Origin: Salinispora cortesiana
GTDB taxonomy: Bacteria > Actinomycetota > Actinomycetes > Mycobacteriales > Micromonosporaceae
DNA length: 47,293 nt
NCBI RefSeq assembly: GCF_000484695.1
Contig: NZ_AXVR01000039.1
Span: 1-47,293 of the forward strand
Direction: 5' to 3'
Within the stretch, counting starts at the first letter, position 1. Every line of letters starts with the position of its first letter. Positions 25,040-33,950 of the stretch are shown piece by piece. The position numbers and the translations under genes are program-made. Below the pieces are notes generated by a model. It was given only the letters and a program-made list of their open reading frames with translations. It did no database searches and was not told the DNA's origin.

Positions 25040-26181
25040 CCGACCCCGAACCCCAACCCGACCTGGAACGGTGGCGGCTCGTCCTCGGCGAGCCCGGCGA
25101 CGCCGCCCTCGGCTGCCGACCGCTCGCGGCCGAGACCGCGGCCCGCGACGCCGCGCTCGAATGGCTGTACGGCCGCGACGAGGAACTCGGTCGCCGGGGC
25201 GTACGCCGCGCCGGCGGCCGGTCCGGCGGCGACGGTCCCGCGACACTGACCACGGTCGACTGGCTCGACGACATCACCCAACTCTTCCCCCGCGAAACCA
25301 TCGAGCGACTGCAGCGCGACGCGGTGGAGCGGTACGAGATCCACGATGTGGTGACCGACCCCGCCGTCCTGGAACGCGTGGAGCCCAACCAAAGCCTGCT
25401 CAGAGCGGTGCTGCGCACGAAGCACCTAATGAACCCGCAGGTCCTGCGGCTGGCCCGGCGCATCGTCGAAGCGGTCATCCGCCAACTCATGGACAAGCTG
25501 GCGACCGAGGTGCGGGTGGCGTTCACCGGCGCACGGGCCCGCCGGCCGAGCCGGTTCCGGCAGGCACGCAACTTCGATGTCCGGCGCACCATCAACGCCA
25601 ACCTCGGCCACTACCGGCCCGAAGAGCAGCGGCTGTTCATCGAGACGCCGTACTTCTTCTCGCGCACCCGCCAGCACATCGACCAGTGGCAGGTGATCCT
25701 GCTCATCGACCAGTCCGGGTCGATGGCCGACTCGGTCATCCACTCCGCGGTCACCGCCGCCTGCCTGTGGGGACTGCCCGGCGTCCGCACCCACCTGGTC
25801 GCCTTCGACACCGACGTCGTTGACCTGACCAGCGATGTCGACGACCCGGTCGAGCTGCTGATGAAGGTGCAACTCGGCGGAGGCACCAACATCGGCCGCG
25901 CGGTCGACTACGCCGCGCGGCTCATCGAGCAGCCCCGGCGGGCCATCGTCGCGCTGATCACAGACTTCTACGAGGGCGGATCGGAGGAGCGGCTCGTGCG
26001 TGCCGTCAGCGGCCTGGTCGAGCAGGGCACCAAGGTGCTCGGGCTGGCCGCGCTCGACGAACAAGCCAACCCGGTGTACGACCGGGGGGCCGCGCAACGC
26101 CTGGCCGACGTCGGCGCGTCCGTCGGCGCGATGACACCGGGCGAGCTCGCCACGTTCGTCGCCGAGCAGGTGGGCCGATGA
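25036..26181 (+). CDS. VWA (CoxE-like) protein, module B (YehP-type)
   Basis: A 381-residue protein with a helical N-terminus and a complete C-terminal VWA domain. MIDAS residues are Asp225-x-Ser-x-Ser (LIDQSGSM), Thr284 (LGGGTN) and Asp310 (LITDFYEGG), all present, unlike module A. Upstream segments shared with module A are NFDVRRTINANLGHYRPEEQ against NLDLDRTIWQNLTNWSPEDQ, showing paralogy outside the VWA domain too. Length equals that of E. coli YehP. GTG 25036 overlaps the DUF5682 stop and its stop overlaps the SWIM gene. It is the likely metal-dependent partner of the module B ATPase. Confidence 0.9.
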   Translation: MTDPEPQPDLERWRLVLGEPGDAALGCRPLAAETAARDAALEWLYGRDEELGRRGVRRAGGRSGGDGPATLTTVDWLDDITQLFPRETIERLQRDAVERYEIHDVVTDPAVLERVEPNQSLLRAVLRTKHLMNPQVLRLARRIVEAVIRQLMDKLATEVRVAFTGARARRPSRFRQARNFDVRRTINANLGHYRPEEQRLFIETPYFFSRTRQHIDQWQVILLIDQSGSMADSVIHSAVTAACLWGLPGVRTHLVAFDTDVVDLTSDVDDPVELLMKVQLGGGTNIGRAVDYAARLIEQPRRAIVALITDFYEGGSEERLVRAVSGLVEQGTKVLGLAALDEQANPVYDRGAAQRLADVGASVGAMTPGELATFVAEQVGR

Positions 26182-28274
26182 GCGCACCCCCCGCCACCAC
26201 CCGCGGCGACCTGCTGGCCCTGACGCCCGACTCGCTGGCCGCCCTGACCAACCGAGGGCTCGTCAAACGGGCCACCAAGGAGCTCGACCAGGCCGCGCCG
26301 GCCGTCACCCTGGACGGCGACGACACCGTGCGCGCCACCTTCCCCGACGGCACCGCCGCCAGCCTGCCACCCGGCGGCCTGGACGCTGGCGCCTGCTCCT
26401 GCGACGCCACCACGGTCTGCCGCCACCTCATCGGGCTCATCCTCGCCTACCAGCGGCAACAATCCGCTGCCAGTTCCTTGGCCGACCAGCGGCAACACAC
26501 CGCTGCCAGCTCGCTCGCCGGCTCCGGCCCGCAGCCGCGTTCGGGCTCCGCCTGGTCGGCGAGCACCCGGACCGCGTCCCCAATCGACGTTCCGTCCGCC
26601 GCACCACCGAGCACCGGCACTGGCCAGGCCGCGTGGTCACCGGGCTCGTTCACCGACGAGCAGCTCACCAGCCGCATCGGCACCCGACTGATGGCCGCCG
26701 CCCGGCGGGTGGAACGCGCCGGATACCTGGCCCGGGTACGCCGCCCCACACCCACCGACCCTGTCCCCACCGTCGAACTGGGCTCGGTCACCGTACGCTT
26801 CCTCGTCCCCCACGACCTCGGCTTCGTACACACCGACGCCGTCGCCGGCACCCGCGACGACGTCGTCGCACTCGCCGTGTGGGCGTTCCGGGTCGCGGAC
26901 GAGCGCGCGCCCGGCCTGGCCGAGGCGCGGGTCGAGGTCGGCGGCCCGGCCAACGACGACGGCAGCGGCTCAGGGCTCGAGGCGACGCTCCTGCTCGCCG
27001 ACCGGGTGCTGCGCGACGGCGCCGTGCACGTCGGCACCGGCATGGCGGCGGCTGTCGCCGAACAGCAACAGGCTCTGGACGCCGTCGGGCTGCGCTGGCC
27101 GCTGCTCGCCCTCGGCGACCTGGCCGACCAGCTGACGGCGTACCGGGAACGCAGTGCCCGGTACCGGCCCGACACGCTGGCCGGACTGGTCCTGGAGTTG
27201 CATGCCCGGCACCGCGCGGTCTGCAACGACAGCGGCAGCCTGCGGGCCCTGGTACTCGGCACGGACGAGGCAGCCGAAACCCCCCTTCGCCGGGTACGGC
27301 TCGACTCCCTCGGCTGCCGGGTGTCGGCGGTGGGCGAGCAACGTAAGGTGGAAGTCTTCTATGCGCACGCCGAGACGGCCACGGTGCTGGTGCTACGGCG
27401 TAGCTGGGACGGAGCGGCCGACGGCGCCGCCCTGGCCCGCCGACGCATCACTGGAGCCACCCTCGGTGCCCTGGCCGCGGGCAACGTGGTGACCGAGTCC
27501 GCCGTACGCAGCGCGAGCCGCGCTGTTCGGCTGGCCACCAGCCGGGTCGCCCAAACCACAGTCAACCCGTCGCAGGGGCATTGGGACGCGCTGCCCGAGG
27601 CGCTCGTCGTGCGGGACATCGACGCGCTCGGCGGCGAGCTCGACGCGCTGCCGCCGCGGATGGTCCGGCCCCGCATCGAGGCCGAGCTGGTACGCGTCGT
27701 GGCGGTCGCCGACGTCCTGACCGTCAACTACTCGCCCGGTCAGCAGCGCCTCGACGCCGTCATCGTTGACGCGCACGGCACCCGCGCCACGGTCACCGCC
27801 ACCCACACGGTTGCCGCGCCCGGCCGACTCGATGCGGTCGCGGCGGCCCTCACCGGCAAGAACGGCCGGGTCCGATTCGTCAGCGGGATCGTGCACCGCT
27901 CCGCCGGCGAAGTGATCATCGATCCCCTGGCGTTCGCCGTGGACGGAACGATGGTCGTACCGGACCTGGCGCCTTCGGTGGCGAGTCACCTAGGGTTCGA
28001 CGGCGGCGACAAGCCCAGCCAGCTGGTCGCCGCGCTGCAGGAAAGCCGGACGCTACTCACCACCGTTGCTCACCAGGGGCTGCTGCACCTGCCGACCACG
28101 TACCCCGACCGCCTGCTCGGCGCTGCCCGCGAGCTGACGAAGGTTGGGCTGCGGCGGGTGGCGAGCGCCGTCAACGGCTTCGCCGGGACGCTTGGCGCAG
28201 ACCCCGGCGAAGACGCAGTGCAGGCATGGGTGGACGCCGGCTTACGAGTAGAGGTGGCCCTCGACCTGTGTTGA
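26178..28274 (+). CDS. SWIM zinc-finger protein, module B (YehQ-type)
   Basis: A 698-residue protein with a classic SWIM finger near the N-terminus (Cys73-x-Cys75, Cys81-x-His83 in CSCDATTVCRH). The long C-terminal region is of mixed helix and strand, with segments such as RVRLDSLGCRVSAVGEQRKV and FAVDGTMVVPDLAPSV. A low-complexity linker at about residues 92-130 contains two 12-residue repeats. It ends the ten-gene run; nothing on the same strand follows directly. It is close in size to E. coli YehQ. The finger probably binds nucleic acid or a partner protein, giving the module target specificity (inference). Confidence 0.85.
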   Translation: MSAPPATTRGDLLALTPDSLAALTNRGLVKRATKELDQAAPAVTLDGDDTVRATFPDGTAASLPPGGLDAGACSCDATTVCRHLIGLILAYQRQQSAASSLADQRQHTAASSLAGSGPQPRSGSAWSASTRTASPIDVPSAAPPSTGTGQAAWSPGSFTDEQLTSRIGTRLMAAARRVERAGYLARVRRPTPTDPVPTVELGSVTVRFLVPHDLGFVHTDAVAGTRDDVVALAVWAFRVADERAPGLAEARVEVGGPANDDGSGSGLEATLLLADRVLRDGAVHVGTGMAAAVAEQQQALDAVGLRWPLLALGDLADQLTAYRERSARYRPDTLAGLVLELHARHRAVCNDSGSLRALVLGTDEAAETPLRRVRLDSLGCRVSAVGEQRKVEVFYAHAETATVLVLRRSWDGAADGAALARRRITGATLGALAAGNVVTESAVRSASRAVRLATSRVAQTTVNPSQGHWDALPEALVVRDIDALGGELDALPPRMVRPRIEAELVRVVAVADVLTVNYSPGQQRLDAVIVDAHGTRATVTATHTVAAPGRLDAVAAALTGKNGRVRFVSGIVHRSAGEVIIDPLAFAVDGTMVVPDLAPSVASHLGFDGGDKPSQLVAALQESRTLLTTVAHQGLLHLPTTYPDRLLGAARELTKVGLRRVASAVNGFAGTLGADPGEDAVQAWVDAGLRVEVALDLC
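26451..26522 (+). repeat. 36-bp tandem repeat inside the SWIM gene
   Basis: Two adjacent 36-base units encode QRQQSAASSLAD and QRQHTAASSLAG. They lie directly after the zinc finger, in the linker. In-frame expansion would change linker length only. Confidence 0.75.
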
Positions 28275-28521
28275 TCCGAGTCCGAGGCATGGCGTAGCGG
28301 CATCGCCTCCCCGCTCGTCGACGGACCAGCCCGCACGCCAGGCGGTGACCTGTTGGTCGAACTGCAAGTCCGGCACCGGATCCGGTTGACCGCGGTCGCG
28401 GGCAGCACAACCTGGCTTGGCTAACCGGCGGTCAAACTGGACGGGGTCCCGACGAAGCAGATCGCCCTGGTGTTCTCGCTCGGTGGCATCGGCGGGATCG
28501 TCGGCAGGAACAGGCACCCGA
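28275..28521. other. Intergenic stretch between the converging SWIM gene and the phosphotransferase remnant
   Basis: About 250 bases without a recognisable gene. A plus-strand frame includes GGDLLVELQVRHRIRLTAVA, which reads like protein, but it has no start and no family I know. No clear terminator hairpin was found. Confidence 0.35.
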
Positions 28522-29558
28522 TCAACCGTCGTCGGCTCCGATACCGAACTCGCTAGCCCAGGTCAGCGCCCGGAGGGCACCCGAGCGGATGTCGTCCAGA
28601 TGGCGTGCGAGCTCCCTCTCGGAGTCTCGGAACAGTCCCTTCCGTACGGCGGTCAGGCCAGGGCCGAGCCGCAGATGCAGGCCCCGACCGGCGACCTCGC
28701 TGAGCGCCCGTAGCGTAGTCGGTGAGCAGCGCCCGCTCGTCCAGCTCGCCTGCGCCTCCGAAGAGTTGGTAGAGCGAGACGAACATCGCGAGATCGATGC
28801 CGACTGGACCGGTCCCCACGTGCTCCCAGTCAATGAGCACCAGGCGCCTGTCGTCGGCAAGGCCAAGGTTGTGCACGTGGAGGTCGCCGTGGAGCAGGGT
28901 GGGTATGATCCGGCCAGCCTCGGCGATGAGCCGGTCAAGCGCGTCCAGGCAGGCGTGCAGCCGCCGGACCCGACCGGGCGAGAACAGGCTGGCGAGCCGC
29001 GGGTCCACACCGAGCAGGCTGAGGTTGTGGTGGCCCGCCGCCACGTGATGCGCGTAGGCGGCGTAGCCGTCCCGCTCCAGCCAGGGTGCGCCGAGCAGGC
29101 TGGGGTCGGCCGCCACCGGAATGGTGCAGTAGGGCCAGTCCGCGCGCCACGTGGTGCGCGTCCGCGGGGGTCCACCGACGGTCGATGGCTTCCGCGCCGT
29201 CCCGCATGAAGATCCAGTCCCGGCCGTCGTACCGCGCCACTCCCGCGTCGGGCGGGGTGCTCAGCTGCGCGGGGATGGCCCTCGGCATCGGGCTGGAGAA
29301 AACCGGACCTCCCGCTCGACGAGCGAGGGATCATTGTGCTCCAGTAGCGACTGGTTGCGGCCCGCAGGGATTTGGCGATCCACCGGGACGCACCGCCGTC
29401 GCCTAGGTCGGCGACGACGCTCAGCACGGTGGCCTGGCCCAGTCCTGGCGAGAGGTCCTCCGTCGCGAGAACCCTCGCCTCCGGGCGGCTCAGATACTCC
29501 CCCGGTGCTCGCGCGAGCTGCTCGGGAGCGGAAACCAGCGGTCGTTCATGTCGCCCAT
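28522..29558 (-). pseudogene. Aminoglycoside-phosphotransferase-like (APH) gene, multiply frameshifted
   Basis: Pieces of one kinase-like protein are spread over several minus-strand frames. The N-lobe is LSRPEARVLATEDLSPGLGQ...SRWIAKSLRAAT, then PPDAGVARYDGRDWIFMRDG, then the catalytic loop LLHGDLHVHNLGLADDRRLV followed by LIDWEHVGTGPVGIDLAMFV (H-G-D-x-x-x-x-N and the metal-binding I-D-W). The C-terminal helices (GLTAVRKGLFRDSERELARH) come in yet another frame. At least three frameshifts are needed, so no active enzyme is made. Intact relatives phosphorylate antibiotics or small metabolites. It lies between the ten-gene system and acVLRF1. Confidence 0.8.
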
Positions 29559-29795
29559 CTCCACCGTTAGGAACTGGTGCACCCGGGAGAGTCCCCGGGT
29601 GGCACGCTTGTGCGGATGCACTCCTGCAGGTCGGTCGGCTGCACGTCCCGCCGACGCAGGTTCTCCATGATCAGAGCGGAATTCTCCGCCACAAACGCCG
29701 GTCGAGCATCAGCACCTTCCGGTCTCGAAGCACCGAAGCCCTCCGGCCTTCACGATAATGGGTGCGAGCCGGCCGTTCCGATAGGTGGTGTTCAC

Positions 29796-30455
29796 GTGGT
29801 CAAGGCGCGACCAGCCGCGGGCGGTGGGCGGTGGGTGGAGATCTCACCGGAGCGAATTCATGGTTGGCTCGACGGCTTCTACAGCCGCCATGACGGCGCC
29901 ACCGAGCAGGGCCTCGTGCTGACCGGCATGAACAACGGTGATACCGCCACGCTGTATCCGCCGCCGGGGCTTGCCGAGGCGAAGGATGTCGACATGCTGC
30001 TGGCCCGCATCATCCGACCGCCCCGGATCGCCGTGCTGCTGGCCCGTAAAGGTGCAGTTGCCGCCGGCGTCGTGGACGGAACGACCATCACCGTCTCCAA
30101 GATCGAGCGCTTCTATGTACAGGGGCGCACCGCGGCCGGCGATTCCTCGCAGCAGCGCTATGCACGTCGCCGCGCCAACCAGGCCCAGGCTGCTACTCAG
30201 CGGGCTGCGGACATCGCCGCGCGGATCATGCTGCCCCATTCACCCGATGTTGTCGCCGACCCTCACGATGCAGTCAGGTCCCTGGTCTGTGGCGGCGACC
30301 GATCGATGATCGAGGCGATACTGACAGACCGGCGTCTGTCGCCACTGGCACTGCTGCGTCATCCACACCTGCTCGAATCCGCCGAGCCCCGTCTGACTGT
30401 CCTGGCGGATGCGGCGGTGGCGGCCAGACGGATCCGCATCCATCTGATGCCATGA
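29796..30455 (+). CDS. acVLRF1-type peptidyl-tRNA hydrolase
   Basis: A 219-residue protein matching acVLRF1, the actinobacterial relative of Vms1/eRF1 that releases nascent chains from obstructed large ribosomal subunits. It opens with KARPAAGGGRWVEISPERI. The catalytic glutamine loop is AAGDSSQQRYARRR; relatives I recall have a Gly-Trp pair before Ser-Gln-Gln, here Asp-Ser. Then follow ADIAARIMLP and VCGGDRSMIEAIL with the end RRIRIHLMP. GTG 29796 follows AGGTGG and gives the standard start; the longer open frame upstream has no homology. It is transcribed away from the phosphotransferase remnant and converges with the cyclase operon. Confidence 0.82.
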   Translation: MVKARPAAGGGRWVEISPERIHGWLDGFYSRHDGATEQGLVLTGMNNGDTATLYPPPGLAEAKDVDMLLARIIRPPRIAVLLARKGAVAAGVVDGTTITVSKIERFYVQGRTAAGDSSQQRYARRRANQAQAATQRAADIAARIMLPHSPDVVADPHDAVRSLVCGGDRSMIEAILTDRRLSPLALLRHPHLLESAEPRLTVLADAAVAARRIRIHLMP

Positions 30456-30629
30456 CCACCATCAGGTCCAGCAGGTCGATGACGACCGACCAGGATGACG
30501 CACGAAGATCGCGCGGCCGAGGCGGACTGATCCGGGGCCGCCACGTGCCGATCATCCAACGTACGGGTTTCGACATCGTGACGGGACGCAACGCATCCCG
30601 CCACCATGTTCGGCGACACCGCCGACTCG

Positions 30630-31139
30630 TCAGACCAACCCGGCCACGAGCCAGGCCAATACTCCGAGCACCAGAAGCCGAATTGACCACGTGACATAGG
30701 CAAACTTGCGACTCGCCACCATATGCGCCGCCCAGACGTGTCCCGCCAGCATCCGGGCGGTGGCGTGTTCATCGACTGTGGTTGCCAACCACGCGTCGAC
30801 GAATCCCTGGCTGTTGCGTCCGTAACGCTTGGCCACGTACGCGAAGTGCTGCAGCGGCTCCGACGCAGCCGCCTCTCGTCGCGGCATCAGCGTGTGCAAC
30901 GCGAGGAGCGCACTCGTCGCGGCCGCTACCGCAGAAAGCACCGGGAGCATTGGCGACCAGGCCGGACCCAAGCCGGTCAGGGAGTCCTGGCCGGAACACA
31001 GGCTGCCGCCCAGGAGCCCGGCGGCTGCAAGGACCGCAGCCGCCTTCACGTCGGCGAACCGAATGGTCTCGTGTAGTTGCTGGAGGGCGTTCCACCCAGC
31101 TTCACTCTGCGAACCGCAGAAACGGCGCGCCCCCGTCAC
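30630..31139 (-). CDS. PycTM-like membrane effector (DUF5706-type)
   Basis: A 169-residue membrane protein with a cytoplasmic N-terminal amphipathic helix (WNALQQLHETIRFADVKAAA) leading into helix 1 (VLAAAGLLGG), helix 2 (MLPVLSAVAAATSALLALHT), a central soluble segment and a C-terminal helix (IRLLVLGVLAWLVAGLV). The I-R-F-A-D-x-K-A signature before the first helix is the hallmark of the Pycsar transmembrane effector domain, which damages the inner membrane when its cyclase is triggered by phage. The GTG start overlaps the stop of the gene before it (GTGA). No separate cyclic-nucleotide-binding domain is present in this protein; the Crp-type protein of the operon may bind the messenger. Confidence 0.78.
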   Translation of the reverse strand: MTGARRFCGSQSEAGWNALQQLHETIRFADVKAAAVLAAAGLLGGSLCSGQDSLTGLGPAWSPMLPVLSAVAAATSALLALHTLMPRREAAASEPLQHFAYVAKRYGRNSQGFVDAWLATTVDEHATARMLAGHVWAAHMVASRKFAYVTWSIRLLVLGVLAWLVAGLV

Positions 31140-31894
31140 GTCTCGACCCGGTCACTCGGGTCCCCCAGCTGGCTGGCGAGGTCCGTGCGGTCGAAGCTAC
31201 GGAATACCCGATCGAGCTGGCCGATCAGGTGCCGACGCTCGTCCGCGCTGAGCCCGGCGACGAACTTTCCGATGAGCACACTGATCGGGTCCTCCTCAGC
31301 CTGTGGGGGCGCAGTCACGTGCGCACCACTGCCAAGTTGAGCGGCGATCGTATCGAAGAGCGGGTCTGTCATGGACCGAAGATCGGCCGGGTGGTGGAGA
31401 TGCCAGTACATCCGAGCCAGGTCCGGCCTGCCGAAGATCTCGTCACGCAGCCACCGAAGCTGACGCAGTTCGCCTCCACGACGCTGCTCTTCCAGAGTCT
31501 GGCGTCGTTCGGCCTCCTCCCAGGCGGTGGTCACGGCAAGCGCCTCGGCAGGCGCGGTGATCCGGACACGCAGGTGGGTGAGGACCAGGCTGGTCTGCGG
31601 CACGGCAATCTCGCTAACGCCCCTGGCATTGATTAAATCGGCCAGGTGACTCGCACCCGTGACGCGCCGGGGGGCGGCCCACCGGGCGAGGTGATCCCAA
31701 ACAAAGGCACGAACCTTGACCTCGGCCTCCGGTTCACATCCCCGCCACTCAACGGTCACCTCCGCCTGAAAATTCGCGCCGGGCAACGCGCTAACGAGCG
31801 TGGCCTGAAACGTGTGTGACGGGGACGGCAAAGGATAGTGCATTTCATCCCCCGACGACCGCTCCCGTAAGATGCCCCGCAATAAATTACGCAT
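31136..31894 (-). CDS. Unknown 252-residue protein in the cyclase operon
   Basis: A soluble protein. Residues 25-120 are strand-rich (FQATLVSALPGANFQAEVTV). They are followed by a charged coiled helix, AWEEAERRQTLEEQRRGGEL, then a Trp/Tyr/His-rich helical part (LRDEIFGRPDLARMYWHLHH) and an acidic C-terminal helix region. The strand region plus charged helix recalls SPFH/Band-7 or prohibitin-like proteins that organise on membranes, but this is tentative and no membrane segment is visible. The ATG begins one base after the stop of the 684-residue gene and its stop overlaps the effector start. Co-translation implies it works in the same complex, perhaps linking sensor and membrane effector. Confidence 0.65.
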   Translation of the reverse strand: MRNLLRGILRERSSGDEMHYPLPSPSHTFQATLVSALPGANFQAEVTVEWRGCEPEAEVKVRAFVWDHLARWAAPRRVTGASHLADLINARGVSEIAVPQTSLVLTHLRVRITAPAEALAVTTAWEEAERRQTLEEQRRGGELRQLRWLRDEIFGRPDLARMYWHLHHPADLRSMTDPLFDTIAAQLGSGAHVTAPPQAEEDPISVLIGKFVAGLSADERRHLIGQLDRVFRSFDRTDLASQLGDPSDRVET

Positions 31895-31895
31895 C

Positions 31896-33950
31896 TCATG
31901 CTCCTATGGTGAGTGGATCGACCTGGTGCAGGCTCTCGACGACGTGGTCACGCACGTCACGCCGATCCGGGCTGGTCACGTCGCGATCGACCGACTGCCA
32001 CGCGAACGTCAGCTTCGAGAGGCGCACGAGACGGCGGGTCCCGCCGTCCCCACGACGCACCACATCTCCCAGGAACTCGACAATCCGGATCCGATTCACC
32101 TCGGACCAGAGCGCCGCGTCGAGCAGACTCTCGCCAAATTCCGTACGGGCCTCATCGACCTCGGACTGATCGAAGAGTCGGGCCACGGCCGCGACGAGCC
32201 CGCCGCGCAACGACTCGTCATGCCAGGTCACCAAGACGGGATGTGCCTCACTACGGGCGAGCGCCGCGAACACCGTCCACGCCGTTTCCGTGCGACCACC
32301 AGGTTCACCTTCGGACCAGTTGGTAAGCACCTCGACGATCCGAGGGCGTAGCCGGGGTACCTCCCAGAGCCGACTCACCGCCGTCACGAGGGCGTTCCGG
32401 ACGACCGGAGAGTCACGGTGGGCAATGTGGCTCAGACGGGTCAGCGACACCCGGGGATAGAGCCGGGCGAGTTCGCCTGAGCAGACTTCGGCGATGGTGC
32501 AGAGGGACTGGTCACTCGCACGCTCCAGGCGCGACCAGCGGTAGAGCAGACTCCGTACATCGGCCCCCACCTCATCGCTCATGGCAGTGGCTGTCAGGGC
32601 CTGCACCACGTGGGGCTGCAGATTCGGCCGTCCGGCCCAGCGATTCAGCCATACCAGTGGGCGGGTGTCCCGGGTCCGTAACACGATGGCCACCAGACTC
32701 CCGACAATCCGTTCCGCCAGCCGGGTCTGCCGATGGTCATTCCGTCGTAGCGGCAGGTCCATGGCCCACTCCCACAACGTTTTGTGAAACCAGGCTGAGC
32801 GGTCACCATGCAAAAAGGTCAGTACTGCCGCGCCATAGTTCGCCCGCTCGAACCGGAGCCCACCGTCCACCACCTCAGCTTTGATCTCGCTCATCAGCGC
32901 CCGAAGTCCGGTTTCCGCGAGCCCGTCTGAGCGGGCGGAGGGCAGGTCACCAAGCGTCTGCCCGAGCGAGTTGACCGCATCCAGTACCTCTGCCGGCGGC
33001 TCTCCCTCGAGCAGGGCGGCTGCGACAAGGAATAGGCGATGCCGGACACTCCTGGCTACGCTGAACCAGTTGGCCAGGACATCGTCCCAGTCACCGTAGG
33101 CCCCGCACACCTCCTCAACGAGCTTCGTCACGTCCTGCTCGGGATGGTTACGGAGGGCGGTCACGATGATCCCGGAAAGCCGCATAGCGTCCACCACCGT
33201 GGCTCGGGTCAGCAAGTCACCGATTGCGGGGTTCCCGATGATGGGGGAAGCGTCGACAGCGTGCACCGCGCACTCGCGACGGATAACCTCCGCAAGGTTT
33301 GGGGGCGGGACCTGAACGATGGGGGCGGTTCCGACGCTGCCGGCGGCGGCCCAGACGGCTGGGGTCGCCACGACCACCAGATTCGCGCCCAGAGTCGCCA
33401 GGTTCGCGGCATGGGCCTGCAACCGGCCGCCCAGGTCGGGACTCACCCGTTCCCGCTGGTGCGGCAGACATAGCAGGTACGTCACTCCCCGTTCCGCCGG
33501 AAGCTCCATCGCAGCGAACGGGCGCCCCCGCTCCTCGTCGATCAGAATTTCCTCCAATCGCCGCCCCGCCTGGCTCGACTCGTACAGCAGCGCGACCGCA
33601 GCGGTCCGCAGCCCGGAGTTCGCCGGGCCCAGCATCACCACCCATGGCTGATCGCCGACGAGGCGGGCTGCCGCGGCCCGGTCGAGAGTGAGACCCTGGT
33701 CCTGGCTGGCTAGTCGGTAGCTGCGTGGCGCGAGTGACTGCACTACCTGCTCGACATAGGCCCGTAGCAGGTGGTGCCGGCGAGTGGCCTCGTTGATCAG
33801 CTTGTTTTCGACAAAGGTCTGGTGCACGCCCCCGTGCACGGTGCCGCCGGCGACCACCTGCCCGACGTTGATGCCGCTGACAGCCTCCGGGTAGAGGTCC
33901 TCCTCGAGCCGCTCGTCCTCGGTAAGAGCGACGGTCTCCTCGAGGCTCAC
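31896..33950 (-). CDS. P-loop-like/helical-repeat protein with N-terminal amyloid-type motif
   Basis: A 684-residue protein. Residues 27-46 are INVGQVVAGGTVHGGVHQTF, a short Gly/Val/His motif like BASS/RHIM-type amyloid signalling motifs. A nucleotide-binding-like domain follows. GPANSGLRT at 108-116 is in the Walker A position but has Arg for Lys, and strands YLLCLP and NLVVVATPAVW follow. From about residue 280 the protein is a run of helices resembling HEAT/armadillo repeats (for example RVSLTRLSHIAHRDSPVVRN). The layout resembles NLR/STAND immune proteins, where helical repeats sense a trigger, with a possibly inactive P-loop. GTG 33950 overlaps the cyclase stop. A sensor/scaffold role is inference. 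Confidence 0.72.
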   Translation of the reverse strand: MSLEETVALTEDERLEEDLYPEAVSGINVGQVVAGGTVHGGVHQTFVENKLINEATRRHHLLRAYVEQVVQSLAPRSYRLASQDQGLTLDRAAAARLVGDQPWVVMLGPANSGLRTAAVALLYESSQAGRRLEEILIDEERGRPFAAMELPAERGVTYLLCLPHQRERVSPDLGGRLQAHAANLATLGANLVVVATPAVWAAAGSVGTAPIVQVPPPNLAEVIRRECAVHAVDASPIIGNPAIGDLLTRATVVDAMRLSGIIVTALRNHPEQDVTKLVEEVCGAYGDWDDVLANWFSVARSVRHRLFLVAAALLEGEPPAEVLDAVNSLGQTLGDLPSARSDGLAETGLRALMSEIKAEVVDGGLRFERANYGAAVLTFLHGDRSAWFHKTLWEWAMDLPLRRNDHRQTRLAERIVGSLVAIVLRTRDTRPLVWLNRWAGRPNLQPHVVQALTATAMSDEVGADVRSLLYRWSRLERASDQSLCTIAEVCSGELARLYPRVSLTRLSHIAHRDSPVVRNALVTAVSRLWEVPRLRPRIVEVLTNWSEGEPGGRTETAWTVFAALARSEAHPVLVTWHDESLRGGLVAAVARLFDQSEVDEARTEFGESLLDAALWSEVNRIRIVEFLGDVVRRGDGGTRRLVRLSKLTFAWQSVDRDVTSPDRRDVRDHVVESLHQVDPLTIGA

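Noticed and set aside
22904..25246. 780-codon minus-strand open frame over the module B DUF5682 gene
   Set aside because: It is Gly/Arg-rich without motifs, and the plus strand has a recognisable protein with overlapping operon junctions. A long antisense frame is typical at this G+C content.
30452..30694. Small plus-strand frame after acVLRF1
   Set aside because: It is arginine-rich without homology and runs antisense into the effector gene; no ribosome binding site.
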